Part shown: positions 1 to 6,893 of the stretch, in pieces
How the letters are laid out: each line of letters starts with the position of its first letter
Position numbering within the stretch: the stretch's first letter is position 1
Assembly: GCA_946481585.1 (NCBI GenBank)
Contig: CAMLOF010000148.1
Coordinates: 1-7,337 of the forward strand
Reading direction: 5' to 3'
Source: an uncultured Macromonas sp.
GTDB taxonomy: Bacteria > Pseudomonadota > Gammaproteobacteria > Burkholderiales > Burkholderiaceae
DNA: 7,337 nt
Program-made: the position numbers and the translations under genes
Notes under the pieces: model-generated
Seen by the model: the letters and a program-made list of their open reading frames with translations, nothing else
Databases searched by the model: none
What the model was told of the DNA's origin: nothing

Positions 1-499
1 CAGCGATGTTCTCGGCCGTCACGCCCATGTGGATGGTGTGGAAGGGGTCGTGCAGCGCGCCGATCATCATGTCCACCATCTTGGTGTCGCCCATGCGCGC
101 GCCCCAGCGCATGTTCAGGCTGGCAAAGGGCGCACGGCTCATGCACTCGGCACCGCCGCCAATGGCGATGTCGGTGTCACCCAGCAGGATGGACTGGCTG
201 GCCGAGACGATGGCCTGCAGGCCGGAGCCGCACAGGCGGTTGACGTTGAAGGCGGGGGTGCCTTCGGCGCAGCCACCGTTGATGGCCGCCACGCGCGAGA
301 GGTACATGTCCTTGGGCTCGGTGTTGACGACGTGGCCGAAGACGACATGGCCGACGTCCTGGCCGCTGGTGTTGGCGCGCGCCAGGGATTCCTTGACCAC
401 CAGGGCGCCCAGCTCGGTGGGCGGGATGTCCTTGAGGCTGCCGCCAAAGGTGCCAATGGCGGTGCGCACTGCGCTGACGACGACGACTTCTCTGCTCAT
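1..499 (-). CDS. bktB: Beta-ketothiolase (acetyl-CoA acetyltransferase), BktB-like, N-terminal part
   Basis: This is a thiolase that would condense or cleave acyl-CoA and acetyl-CoA in the cytoplasm (beta-ketoacyl-CoA formation for polyhydroxyalkanoate synthesis, or fatty-acid breakdown). The 166 visible residues open with MSREVVVVSAVRTAIGTFGG, the standard thiolase N-terminus. The nucleophilic cysteine is Cys90, in NRLCGSGLQAI. Further on come the conserved GGAECMSRAP (about 114-123), a RWGARMGD stretch and HMGVTAENIA at the window edge. From memory, this run is closer to Cupriavidus BktB than to PhaA, including the active-site number 90; the bktB symbol rests on that. A complete member is about 390-395 residues, so the C-terminal His and second Cys lie outside the window. 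The ATG at 499-497 has GGAG at 509-506 upstream. A 118-base gap separates it from the phosphatase gene, so it may have its own promoter. A general acetyl-CoA acetyltransferase is the alternative. Confidence 0.93.
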   Translation of the reverse strand, partial: MSREVVVVSAVRTAIGTFGGSLKDIPPTELGALVVKESLARANTSGQDVGHVVFGHVVNTEPKDMYLSRVAAINGGCAEGTPAFNVNRLCGSGLQAIVSASQSILLGDTDIAIGGGAECMSRAPFASLNMRWGARMGDTKMVDMMIGALHDPFHTIHMGVTAENIA

Positions 500-617
500 G
501 GATGGCTCCGGTAAGTGTGAAGGTTGGGAAGGCACAAACTCACATCTTATGCCCGCTGTGGGGGCCTTGGGCTGCACGGGCGCCGCTTGTGTCGCCAGGG
601 CGGCAGGTCGGGTTCCG

Positions 618-1214
618 TCAGGGCGTCCAGCGGGCCAGCACGCGCAGGCTTGGCGCTGTGCCGGAAACGGGGCGCGTGAGCAGGATTTCGCCCATGGCGG
701 GGTACACGCCAGTGAGTTGTGTGATGTTGACCTGGTGGGTCACCAGCATCCAGTTGTCCAAGGCACGGAGGGCTGCTACTGCCTGCAGCACCTCTCTGCC
801 CTGGGCGTCGCCGTCTCCCTGGCCCTGGAAGAACGAGTTTAGGGCTGGCCAGACCTGGGGTTTGGCACTGCCGAAAGCGAGCTGGGCCGTGTCGACGCAG
901 CGGCACCAGGCGCTGCTGCTCACCCGGGTCAGTTGCACTTTTTCGCTGGCGAAGCGTTCACCGACCAGTTTCGCCTCGCGCCGCCCGCGCTCGCTGAGGT
1001 TGCGTTGGGTGGCACAGATTCCGAGAGTGAAATTGGGCGGGTCCCCTGTTCCGGGCTCGGTGGATGCGTGGCGCATCAGGAAAACGTTGCCGCCTTCCCT
1101 GGCCAGTGGCCAGAAACCGGTGCTGTCTTCTCGCGCCCAGGATGTGGCAGGCAGGGCCAATGTGGCCAGCAACACCCGGCGGCGCGTGTCGTCGTGCCTG
1201 TCAACGCTACCCAT
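618..1214 (-). CDS. Secreted histidine phosphatase superfamily protein (phosphoglycerate-mutase-like fold)
   Basis: This 198-residue protein belongs to the histidine phosphatase superfamily, which transfers phosphate through a phospho-histidine. The RHG-type motif appears as MRHAST (Arg48, His49). The second arginine is Arg105 in SSAWCRC and the second histidine is His160 in LVTHQ. NLSERGRREA (about 72-81) is the helix typical of the fold. The N-terminus carries an export signal: a twin-arginine stretch TRRRVLL (10-16), a hydrophobic run, and a likely cleavage after Ala27 (TSWA|RED). It therefore probably works in the periplasm, perhaps by the Tat route. Cys67, Cys104 and Cys106 could form a disulphide there (inference). 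The substrate is unknown. The ATG at 1214 lies 5 bases after the SDR stop, so this should be the last gene of the diguanylate cyclase-SDR operon. GGGA lies about 10 bases upstream. Confidence 0.88.
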   Translation of the reverse strand: MGSVDRHDDTRRRVLLATLALPATSWAREDSTGFWPLAREGGNVFLMRHASTEPGTGDPPNFTLGICATQRNLSERGRREAKLVGERFASEKVQLTRVSSSAWCRCVDTAQLAFGSAKPQVWPALNSFFQGQGDGDAQGREVLQAVAALRALDNWMLVTHQVNITQLTGVYPAMGEILLTRPVSGTAPSLRVLARWTP

Positions 1215-1219
1215 CGCGC

Positions 1220-1996
1220 TCAGTCCCGCACGTCGGCCACGGGCTGGCTGCCAAAGTCTTTCCGTTCCAGGTAGGCCAGCACTTGGCGGGCGGCGTCCTC
1301 TGGTGTGCTCAGCAGTCCATCGCGTTGCAGGCTGACAAAGCGTTCGAGGTCCGGGAACTCCGCAGGCTCACCTGCGCGCAACTGGGTTTGCATGTCGGTG
1401 TCTATCACGCCAGGGGCCAGCGAGACGATGCGCGCACCTTGAGGGCTGCTTGCCTCGTCCAGCGCGGTACAGCGGCTGAAATGGTCCATGCCCGCCTTGG
1501 CAGCGCAGTAGGGCGCTTGCGCCGCCATGGCCCGGCGCCCCAGCCCGGACGAGATGTTGAGCACCTTGCGCTGGCCTTCCCAGCCGCCGTCCACCCAGGC
1601 ACGCGTGGCGCGCAGGAAGGCAGCCGTGAGCAGCATCGGGGCCTCAAGCCCTACGCGCAGTGCCCGTGCCAGTTCGCCGGGCGGGCAGTGGTCGATGGGG
1701 CCAATGCGCGGGATCACACCCGCGTTGTTGATCAGCGTGGCACTGACGATGCCTGGGGCGTGCAGGCTGTGCAGCCAGCGCTCCAGCCGTTCGGCGGATT
1801 CTTCCGTTTCGGCCAGGTCTTGCGACCATTGTTCCAGGTGCACGCCGCGCGCCATGGCTTCATGGGCCAGGTCGTCGCTGGTCTGGCGGGATATGCACAG
1901 CAGAATGCGGTCGGGCGCCAGCAGCTGGCGGGCCATGGCCAGGCCCATGCCGCGCGAGGCGCCAGTGAGGATGGTGAGGTGGCGGTTGTCGTTCAT
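1220..1996 (-). CDS. SDR-family NAD(P)-dependent oxidoreductase (classical short-chain dehydrogenase)
   Basis: This 258-residue protein has the normal length of a classical short-chain dehydrogenase/reductase. The Rossmann cofactor motif TGASRGMG is at 11-18 and the structural NNAG at 90-93. The catalytic triad is Ser150 (in NISSG), Tyr163 and Lys167 (YCAAK), with the usual 13-residue Ser-Tyr spacing. APGVIDTDM (about 194-202) is the typical PG loop after the active site. Its arrangement resembles the sepiapterin/benzil reductase-like SDRs, but the substrate cannot be read from sequence. The ATG (1996-1994) overlaps the diguanylate cyclase stop as ATGA, and only a weak ribosome site (GGACGA) precedes it. 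Translation is therefore probably coupled to the upstream gene. The phosphatase follows 5 bases after its stop. It is presumably cytoplasmic, with no signal peptide or membrane segment. Confidence 0.93.
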   Translation of the reverse strand: MNDNRHLTILTGASRGMGLAMARQLLAPDRILLCISRQTSDDLAHEAMARGVHLEQWSQDLAETEESAERLERWLHSLHAPGIVSATLINNAGVIPRIGPIDHCPPGELARALRVGLEAPMLLTAAFLRATRAWVDGGWEGQRKVLNISSGLGRRAMAAQAPYCAAKAGMDHFSRCTALDEASSPQGARIVSLAPGVIDTDMQTQLRAGEPAEFPDLERFVSLQRDGLLSTPEDAARQVLAYLERKDFGSQPVADVRD

Positions 1997-3693
1997 GTCG
2001 AGTCGTCCGTCGCCAGGCGGAAAGCATTGCGCCCGGCATCCTTGGCAGCGTACAGCGCTTCGTCCACACGGTGCAAGACTTCTTCGGTGTTGTCCCCTCC
2101 GTCGGCAAGGTATCCGCCCATGCTCAACGTCAGCGGTCGCCCGCCATCACGCGTCTGCTGTTCAACGTCAGCGCGTATGCGTTCGCCCACCTTTTCCAGC
2201 AGGGCGCGGTCGCAGGGTGTGAGCAGCACCAGGAACTCGTCTCCACCCCAGCGGGCTGCATGGTCGTAGGGGCGGATGTTGGCGCGCAGCAAACCTGCCA
2301 CGGTCACCAGCGCGGTGTCGCCCGCCGCATGCCCCAGGGTGTCGTTGATCTTCTTGAACCAGTCCACGTCGAGGTAGATGACGCCATAGCTGCCACCTTC
2401 GCGTCGGCTGCGCAGGGCGACGTTCTCCAGCAATTCGTTCATGCCGCGGCGGTTGACCAGCCCGGTAAGGGGGTCGATGCGGGCCAGCCGGTCCAGCGCC
2501 TCGGTGCGTTCGCGCACTTTCTGCTCCAGGTCGCGGGTGTTGTTGCGGATGGCGTTGGCCATGGCGCCAAAGTGTTCAATCAACTGCCCGATTTCGCCTC
2601 GCGCACTGGGCAGCGCGGAAGGCCCCAGGTCCCCGTCGCGCACGCGCAGCATGGCCTTTTCCAGCGCAGCAACAGGGTTGAGCACCCAGGCGCGCAGGGT
2701 AAGGTGCAGCAACAGCAGCGTGGCCAGCAAGGTGACGGCAAACACCGCAGCTACGGGGGCAAACTGGCTCACAGGCATCAGCTCGTCCAGGTCCATCAAC
2801 GTTACCTCGTACCAGCCTATGGTGGGCAGGTAGGCCACGCCCAGCAGGTGGCGCTTGCCGCCCACGGTCACAAAGTCGTTGCGCACCGGTTCTGCCAGGG
2901 TCATGTTCTGCCGCAGCTTGTCCAGATGCTCCTGCAGACGCGCCTGGTCCTGCGGGTCGTCCAGCAGCTGAGTGACCAGGCTTTTCTGGCCTTCCGGTTT
3001 CACGAAGCTGGCGTAGTCGATCAGCTTCTGGTCGCGGTAGAGCTGTATGGCACCCGTGGAATCCACGAACAGGCTGGTGATGCCCGGCTGGCCGATGTCC
3101 ACCACGTTGCTCAAAAACTCCTCCAGCGAGATGCCGGTGCCCACCACACCCACTGCGCGGTCGCCGTCGCGCATCAGCACGTCCACCCACAGTTTGGTGA
3201 CTTTGAGTTCCTGGTCTGGGTTGACGTTGAGGTGGAATTCGCGGTTCTGTTCAATCAGGCCGTAGAACCAGGCGTCGGCCGGGTTGTCGGGCTTGAGCTG
3301 GTAGCGCAGGGGCTGCGCCGCGAACTCGTTGCTGGCATTGTTGTGGTAGTAACCACCGGAATCCCGCAAGGCCACAAAGAAGCTGTGATCGCGAAAGTTC
3401 TGGCGGTAGTTCTCCATCTCGGCCAGAGCCTGTGCATGCAGTTCGGGGTCTTCGGGCGACCTGGCCCAGCGCTTGAGCACCTGCGACTGCGCCATTTGCT
3501 TGGCCAGCGCAATCTCACGCTCTATCGGTTGCAGCAAGCGCGCGCTGTCGTAGCGCACCTGTATACCCACCACCCGCTGGCCCCAGCGCTCGATCACGTT
3601 CTCAGCAATCAGCTGGAACACTCCCCAGGCCACCAGCGTAGCCGGGATGATGAGCGATGCGGTGAGCAGCAGGAACCGCGATTTGAGTTTCAA
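1993..3693 (-). CDS. Membrane-bound sensor diguanylate cyclase (Cache-HAMP-GGDEF)
   Basis: This is predicted to make cyclic di-GMP from two GTP in response to a periplasmic signal. Using a TTG start at 3693 it has 566 residues. The order is: TM1 about 6-30; a periplasmic sensor region about 31-310 that looks like a double Cache domain (FFVALRDSGGYYHNN at 105-119, GDRAVGVVGTGISLEEF at 177-193, VDSTGAIQLYRD at 210-221); TM2 about 311-337; HAMP about 335-380; a signalling helix about 382-404; and GGDEF from about 407 to the end. The active site is GGDEF at 483-487, with the metal-binding Asp in YLDVDWFK (442/444). RPYD (474-477) lies exactly five residues before GGDEF, which is a complete inhibitory I-site, so product feedback is expected. 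No EAL domain is present. The in-frame ATG at 3852 would lie inside the divergent tatD-like gene. TTG at 3693 has GAGGGA six bases upstream, immediately before the lysine-rich TM1 start, so I prefer it. Its stop overlaps the SDR start. Confidence 0.94.
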   Translation of the reverse strand: MKLKSRFLLLTASLIIPATLVAWGVFQLIAENVIERWGQRVVGIQVRYDSARLLQPIEREIALAKQMAQSQVLKRWARSPEDPELHAQALAEMENYRQNFRDHSFFVALRDSGGYYHNNASNEFAAQPLRYQLKPDNPADAWFYGLIEQNREFHLNVNPDQELKVTKLWVDVLMRDGDRAVGVVGTGISLEEFLSNVVDIGQPGITSLFVDSTGAIQLYRDQKLIDYASFVKPEGQKSLVTQLLDDPQDQARLQEHLDKLRQNMTLAEPVRNDFVTVGGKRHLLGVAYLPTIGWYEVTLMDLDELMPVSQFAPVAAVFAVTLLATLLLLHLTLRAWVLNPVAALEKAMLRVRDGDLGPSALPSARGEIGQLIEHFGAMANAIRNNTRDLEQKVRERTEALDRLARIDPLTGLVNRRGMNELLENVALRSRREGGSYGVIYLDVDWFKKINDTLGHAAGDTALVTVAGLLRANIRPYDHAARWGGDEFLVLLTPCDRALLEKVGERIRADVEQQTRDGGRPLTLSMGGYLADGGDNTEEVLHRVDEALYAAKDAGRNAFRLATDDST

Positions 3694-3776
3694 GCGACGT
3701 CCCTCGGCGTGGAGTATTTTTTGTGATGTACGGGATGGATTGTGCCGCACGACCCGTGGGGTGACCCTGGGCAATA
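3694..3776. promoter_or_regulatory. Divergent intergenic region between the diguanylate cyclase and the TatD-family hydrolase
   Basis: The two gene groups point away from each other across about 83 bases (95 if the hydrolase starts at 3789), so both promoters should lie here or just inside the genes. The region is locally A/T-richer around 3714-3725 (a T6 run). On the minus strand AATACT in that stretch is a weak -10 candidate for the cyclase, with no good -35. On the plus strand AATAAT at 3773-3778 resembles a -10 but has no -35 at proper spacing. Short inverted repeats GTGCCGCAC (3742-3750) and GGGTGACCC (about 3759-3767) are visible, but both are too small to assign to a regulator. Confidence 0.4.
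3700..3705 (-). promoter_or_regulatory. Ribosome binding site that fixes the TTG start of the diguanylate cyclase
   Basis: On the minus strand GAGGGA ends six bases before TTG (3693-3691). No ATG or GTG lies in frame between this site and TM1. The codons just upstream are not start-like, and the nearest upstream ATG in frame would overlap the divergent hydrolase gene. Confidence 0.7.
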
Positions 3777-4649
3777 ATGCAAAGTCCCATGTGGACAGAT
3801 ACCCATTGCCATCTTGATGCGCCGGAGTTCGGCACAGACCATGCCAGCGCACTTGCCGCCCGGGCCTTGGCGCGCGAGCGTGGCGTGGGCCGGTGCGTGC
3901 TGCCCGCCGTCATGCGCCAGAACTGGGCCACGGTGCGCGACCTGGCCCACCGCACCGGTGATGCGTACGCGCTGGGCATCCACCCCCTGTATGTGCCGCA
4001 AGCCGAAGACGCTGATCTGACTGCACTGGACCGGGCCTTGCATGAAGCGCGTGACGACCCACGCCTGGTGGCCGTGGGGGAAATCGGCCTGGACTTCTTT
4101 GTGCCTGCGCTGTGCGAACCCGCCATGCGCGAGCGGCAGATCCACTTCTACCGCGAGCAGTTGCGCCTGGCGCAGTGCCATGGCCTGCCGGTGATCCTGC
4201 ACGTGCGGCGTTCGGCCGACCAACTGCTCAAGCAGCTGCGCGGCATGGCGGCACAGGGCCAGCCCGTGGCGGGCGGCATTGCCCATGCCTTCAACGGCAG
4301 TGAGCAGCAGGCTCAGGCCTTCCTGGCCCTGGGCTTCAAGCTCGGCTTTGGCGGTGCGGTCACGTTTGACACGGCTCGCCAGTTGCGCAGGCTGGCCACG
4401 CAACTTCCGCTGGAGGCGCTGGTGCTGGAAACCGACGCGCCCGACATTCCCCCGCAATGGCTGTACGTGCCTGCTGCGCAGCGCGGCGCTGGCCAGCAGC
4501 AGGGCATCAACACCCCGGCGGAATTGCCACGCATTGGCGAGGTGGTGGCGGGCTTGCGCGGTTTGACCGCCAATACCCTGGCGCAGGCCACGACCAACAA
4601 CGCCTTGGTCGCGCTGCCCAGGCTACGTGCCCTGGAGCACCCGGCATGA
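3777..4649 (+). CDS. TatD-family metal-dependent hydrolase (YjjV-like)
   Basis: This 290-residue amidohydrolase-fold protein has the complete metal-binding set of the TatD family: His10 and His12 (TDTHCHLD), Glu102 (VGEIGLDF), His142 (ILHVRR), His170 (IAHAFNG) and Asp220 (LETDAPD). TatD relatives are two-metal enzymes reported to act as 3'-5' exonucleases or DNases; some have other or unknown substrates. Within the family, GLHP-like GIHP, the VGEIGLDFF block and ILHVRRSADQLL are closer to E. coli YjjV than to TatD itself, from memory. It is presumably cytoplasmic. The start could be ATG 3777 or ATG 3789 (giving MWTDTHCH); neither has a strong ribosome site, and the second removes only four residues. 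Its stop overlaps the next gene's start as ATGA, so it heads a tight operon with a DNA glycosylase. Confidence 0.93.
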   Translation: MQSPMWTDTHCHLDAPEFGTDHASALAARALARERGVGRCVLPAVMRQNWATVRDLAHRTGDAYALGIHPLYVPQAEDADLTALDRALHEARDDPRLVAVGEIGLDFFVPALCEPAMRERQIHFYREQLRLAQCHGLPVILHVRRSADQLLKQLRGMAAQGQPVAGGIAHAFNGSEQQAQAFLALGFKLGFGGAVTFDTARQLRRLATQLPLEALVLETDAPDIPPQWLYVPAAQRGAGQQQGINTPAELPRIGEVVAGLRGLTANTLAQATTNNALVALPRLRALEHPA

Positions 4650-5170
4650 CCACGACTGTGAGCGAAACCCTTCAGGGGCTGGCCCCCATCCTCGACGAGC
4701 GCACACGCTTGCTGGTGCTGGGGAGCTTTCCCAGCGTCGCCTCGCTTCAGGCTCAGCGTTACTATGCCCACCCGCAAAACCATTTCTGGAAGATTCTCGG
4801 CGCCCTGTGGGGCCAGCCGCTGACCGATATGCCCTACAACGAAAGAACCGACGTGTTGCGCGCCCATGGCCTGGGCGTGTGGGACGTCTATGCCGCCTGC
4901 GAACGCGAGGGCAGCCTCGACAGCGCCATCCGCAACGCCCGCCTGAACGACCTGCAAGGCCTGCGCCAACGCTGCCCCCGCCTGCAAGCCATTGCCCACA
5001 ACGGCGGCGAAAGCTACCGCCACGCGCGCCACACCCGCGCTCTGGGCCTGCCCGTGTACCGGCTGCCCTCCACCAGCCCGGCCAATGCCAGTTGGAGCTT
5101 CGAGCGCAAGCTTGCTGCCTGGCGCGAGGTGTTTGAACACCATGGCTTGCTGACCGAAGGGGCTGTCTGA
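4646..5170 (+). CDS. DNA-deoxyinosine (hypoxanthine-DNA) glycosylase, uracil-DNA glycosylase superfamily family 6
   Basis: This 174-residue protein fits the family of glycosylases that remove hypoxanthine (deaminated adenine) from DNA to begin base-excision repair. Visible signatures are LVLGSFPSVASLQAQRYY (23-40, the motif-I region), HPQNHFWKIL (42-51, with Asn45 as a likely catalytic or base-contacting residue), GVWDVYAACEREGSLD (77-92) and the C-terminal LPSTSPANA (140-148), which corresponds to superfamily motif II. The length is normal for the family. The start ATG overlaps the hydrolase stop (ATGA), with GGAG at 4634-4637 eight bases upstream. In-frame sequence runs open before it, but this Met is the only start with a good ribosome site and matches the family N-terminus. 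Its stop shares one base with the next ATG. The assignment is by motif; uracil or xanthine activity cannot be excluded. Confidence 0.88.
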   Translation: MTTTVSETLQGLAPILDERTRLLVLGSFPSVASLQAQRYYAHPQNHFWKILGALWGQPLTDMPYNERTDVLRAHGLGVWDVYAACEREGSLDSAIRNARLNDLQGLRQRCPRLQAIAHNGGESYRHARHTRALGLPVYRLPSTSPANASWSFERKLAAWREVFEHHGLLTEGAV

Positions 5171-5955
5171 TGGCTCGCCAGCGCAATGCCGCCCGTGGTG
5201 GCGGATCTGAAACCGCAGGCTTGCCTGAAGTCACCATCTCCGAAGATGGCGAAGTGCGCTTCCTGCACCTGGGCACCGAGTGGATACAGGGCTCCATGCT
5301 CATCGACCAGCCCTTTGACATCGAACTGGAGTACGTGCAGCGCATGGTGGCGTGGCTGCTGTTCGTCGATCCCGACAGCGTGGCGTCCAGGCGTGCCTGG
5401 CAGCTGGGGCTGGGTTCAGCGGCGCTGACCAAGTTCCACTTCAAAAAGCTGCGCATGGACACCACCGCCATCGAGATCAACCCGCAGGTGGTGGCAGCCT
5501 GCCGTACCTGGTTCAAGCTGCCGCCCGACAGCGCCAAGCTGCGCGTCATCCTGGGTGACGCAGCAGAGGTGGCAAAACACGAACCTTTCCACGGGTTGGT
5601 AGATGCCCTTCAGGTGGACCTGTACGACCACGAGGCCGCCGCGCCGGTGCTCGACAGCACCGAGTTCTACGCCGACTGTCGCCGCCTGCTGACCGACGAA
5701 GGCGCCATGACGGTCAACCTCTTCGGGCGTGACGCGAGCTACGAGCGTTCCCTGGAAAAAATCTGCGAAGCCTTTGGCACCGATGCCGTGTGGGCCTTCC
5801 GCCCCACGCGAGAGGGCAACACCATCGTGCTGGCGCTGCGTACACCGCAACACCCCACTCGCATGGAACTGCTGGCCCGTGCCGAGGTGATCCAGGAACG
5901 CTGGGGGCTGCCCGCCACCAAGTGGCTGCGGGTGTTCAAGCCCGTCGCACCTTGA
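5170..5955 (+). CDS. Spermidine-synthase-like protein (SpeE-family methyltransferase fold), substrate uncertain
   Basis: This 261-residue protein has the nucleotide-binding fold of the spermine/spermidine synthase family. QLGLGSAALTKF (78-89) takes the place of the glycine-rich GGGDG loop. Glu102 in AIEINP is the ribose-binding acid, Asp130 in LGDA the adenine-contact position, and VDLYDH (149-154) gives an Asp150-x-x-Asp153 pair aligning with the catalytic acids of SpeE. EFYADCRRLL (165-174) and MTVNLFG (180-186) match the later family blocks. True spermidine synthases carry an Asp in the glycine loop that contacts the substrate; here it is Ser83 or Ala84. Aminopropyl transfer to putrescine is therefore doubtful, and the protein may act on another substrate. 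It overlaps the glycosylase stop by one base and has GAAGGGG (5156-5162) seven bases before the ATG. No speD-like partner is in the window. Confidence 0.82.
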   Translation: MARQRNAARGGGSETAGLPEVTISEDGEVRFLHLGTEWIQGSMLIDQPFDIELEYVQRMVAWLLFVDPDSVASRRAWQLGLGSAALTKFHFKKLRMDTTAIEINPQVVAACRTWFKLPPDSAKLRVILGDAAEVAKHEPFHGLVDALQVDLYDHEAAAPVLDSTEFYADCRRLLTDEGAMTVNLFGRDASYERSLEKICEAFGTDAVWAFRPTREGNTIVLALRTPQHPTRMELLARAEVIQERWGLPATKWLRVFKPVAP

Positions 5956-5962
5956 GGGAAGG
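5954..5962 (+). promoter_or_regulatory. Ribosome binding site of the EamA transporter
   Basis: GAGGGAAGG overlaps the stop codon of the spermidine-synthase-like gene and lies five bases before ATG 5968, which supports both that start and translation from a shared message. Confidence 0.65.
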
Positions 5963-5967
5963 CCGCC

Positions 5968-6879
5968 ATGTCTCAACCCTCTCACAAGGCGTCCCTCACC
6001 ACCGGTCTCCTGTTGGCGGTGGCGGGCTCCATCGCGTTCAGCGGCAAGGCGATCATCGTCAAGCTGGCGTACAGGTACGGGGTGGACGCGGTCACGCTCA
6101 TCATGTACCGCATGCTGTTCGCGTTGCCGCTGTTCCTTGCCATGACATGGTGGGCCACCTACCGCGCCAGCACGCCGGTGGCGCCGCTCACACGGCGCGA
6201 CTGGCTGGGCATTCTTGGGTTGGGAGTGAGTGGTTACTACCTTGCCAGCTTCCTGGATTTCTGGGGGCTGCAGTACATCAGCGCCAGCCTGGAGCGGCTC
6301 ATCCTCTACCTCAACCCCACGCTGGTGCTGGTGCTGGGCTGGGTGCTCTACAAGCGTGCCATCACCCCGCGGCAGGCAGGCGCCATGGCGCTGAGTTACG
6401 CCGGTGTGCTGCTGGTGTTCGGCCACGAAGTGAGCTTCGACGGCTGGTCTACCGCACTTGGGGCACTGCTGGTGTTCGGCAGCGCCATCAGCTATGCCAT
6501 CTACTTGGTCTACAGCGGTGAGATGGTGAAGCGCCTGGGGTCGTTGCGGCTGGTCGGTCTGGCTACCACCGTGGCCTGCCTGTTGTGCCTGCTGCAGTTC
6601 GTTCTGTTGCGGCCCATGTCTGCGGCGCTGGTCGCGCCCGAGGTCATCTGGCTCTCGGTGCTCAACGCCGTGGCCTGCACCGCCGCGCCCGTGATGATGG
6701 TGATGATGGCCATCGAGCGCATTGGCTCGGGCCTCGCGGCACAGACCGGCATGATCGGTCCCATGTCCACCATCCTCATGGGGGTGTTCATACTGGACGA
6801 ACCTTTCAACGGCTGGATTCTGGCGGGCACGGTGCTGGTGGTGTCCGGCGTGCTGTGGGTGAGCCGCCAGCGGGCCTGA
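5968..6879 (+). CDS. EamA-domain transporter of the drug/metabolite transporter (DMT) superfamily
   Basis: This 303-residue inner-membrane protein has about ten hydrophobic helices arranged as two EamA repeats (roughly 12-152 and 163-298). Typical features are MYRMLFALPLF (46-56), ASLERLILYLNPTLVLVLG (106-124, first-repeat end), SYAGVLLVF (143-151), and in the second repeat SAISYAIYLVYSGEMVKRLG (172-191) and GPMSTILMGVFILDEPFNGW (264-283), where the acidic DEP follows a long helix as in most members. DMT proteins of this class export or import small metabolites such as amino acids; the substrate cannot be predicted here. It begins 12 bases after the spermidine-synthase-like gene. If that partner makes a polyamine-like compound, the transporter could export it, but this is speculation from adjacency. 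Confidence 0.93.
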   Translation: MSQPSHKASLTTGLLLAVAGSIAFSGKAIIVKLAYRYGVDAVTLIMYRMLFALPLFLAMTWWATYRASTPVAPLTRRDWLGILGLGVSGYYLASFLDFWGLQYISASLERLILYLNPTLVLVLGWVLYKRAITPRQAGAMALSYAGVLLVFGHEVSFDGWSTALGALLVFGSAISYAIYLVYSGEMVKRLGSLRLVGLATTVACLLCLLQFVLLRPMSAALVAPEVIWLSVLNAVACTAAPVMMVMMAIERIGSGLAAQTGMIGPMSTILMGVFILDEPFNGWILAGTVLVVSGVLWVSRQRA

Positions 6880-6893
6880 CTTTTTTTGACGAT

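Noticed and set aside
500..617. Promoter and terminator candidates between phosphatase and thiolase
   Set aside because: TAAGAT on the minus strand (549-544) resembles a -10, but the position 17 bases upstream reads GCCCAA, not a -35. A GCCGC/GCGGC pair has a 13-base loop and no T run, so no terminator can be claimed.
502..2269. Overlapping plus-strand open frames across the SDR and phosphatase region
   Set aside because: Composition is Arg/Ala/Pro-rich without motifs, while the minus-strand proteins match known families.
2071..3726. A 551-codon open frame on the plus strand opposite the diguanylate cyclase
   Set aside because: It is exactly antisense to a gene with clear domains, has no recognisable motif, and such long mirror frames are expected in GC-rich coding DNA.
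3694..3852. Upstream extension of the diguanylate cyclase to ATG 3852
   Set aside because: The extra 53 residues lie over the hydrolase start and the shared promoter region, have no domain character, and the TTG at 3693 has a well-placed ribosome site.
6861..6890. Possible intrinsic terminator at the end of the transporter gene (T7 run at 6881-6887)
   Set aside because: The preceding CCG-CCAG-CGG stem is only three base pairs and is separated from the T run, so it is too weak.
6886..6891. TTGACG resembling a -35 element before the partial SDR
   Set aside because: No -10-like hexamer occurs at proper spacing before the start codon; the position 17 bases on is already the coding ATGGAT.
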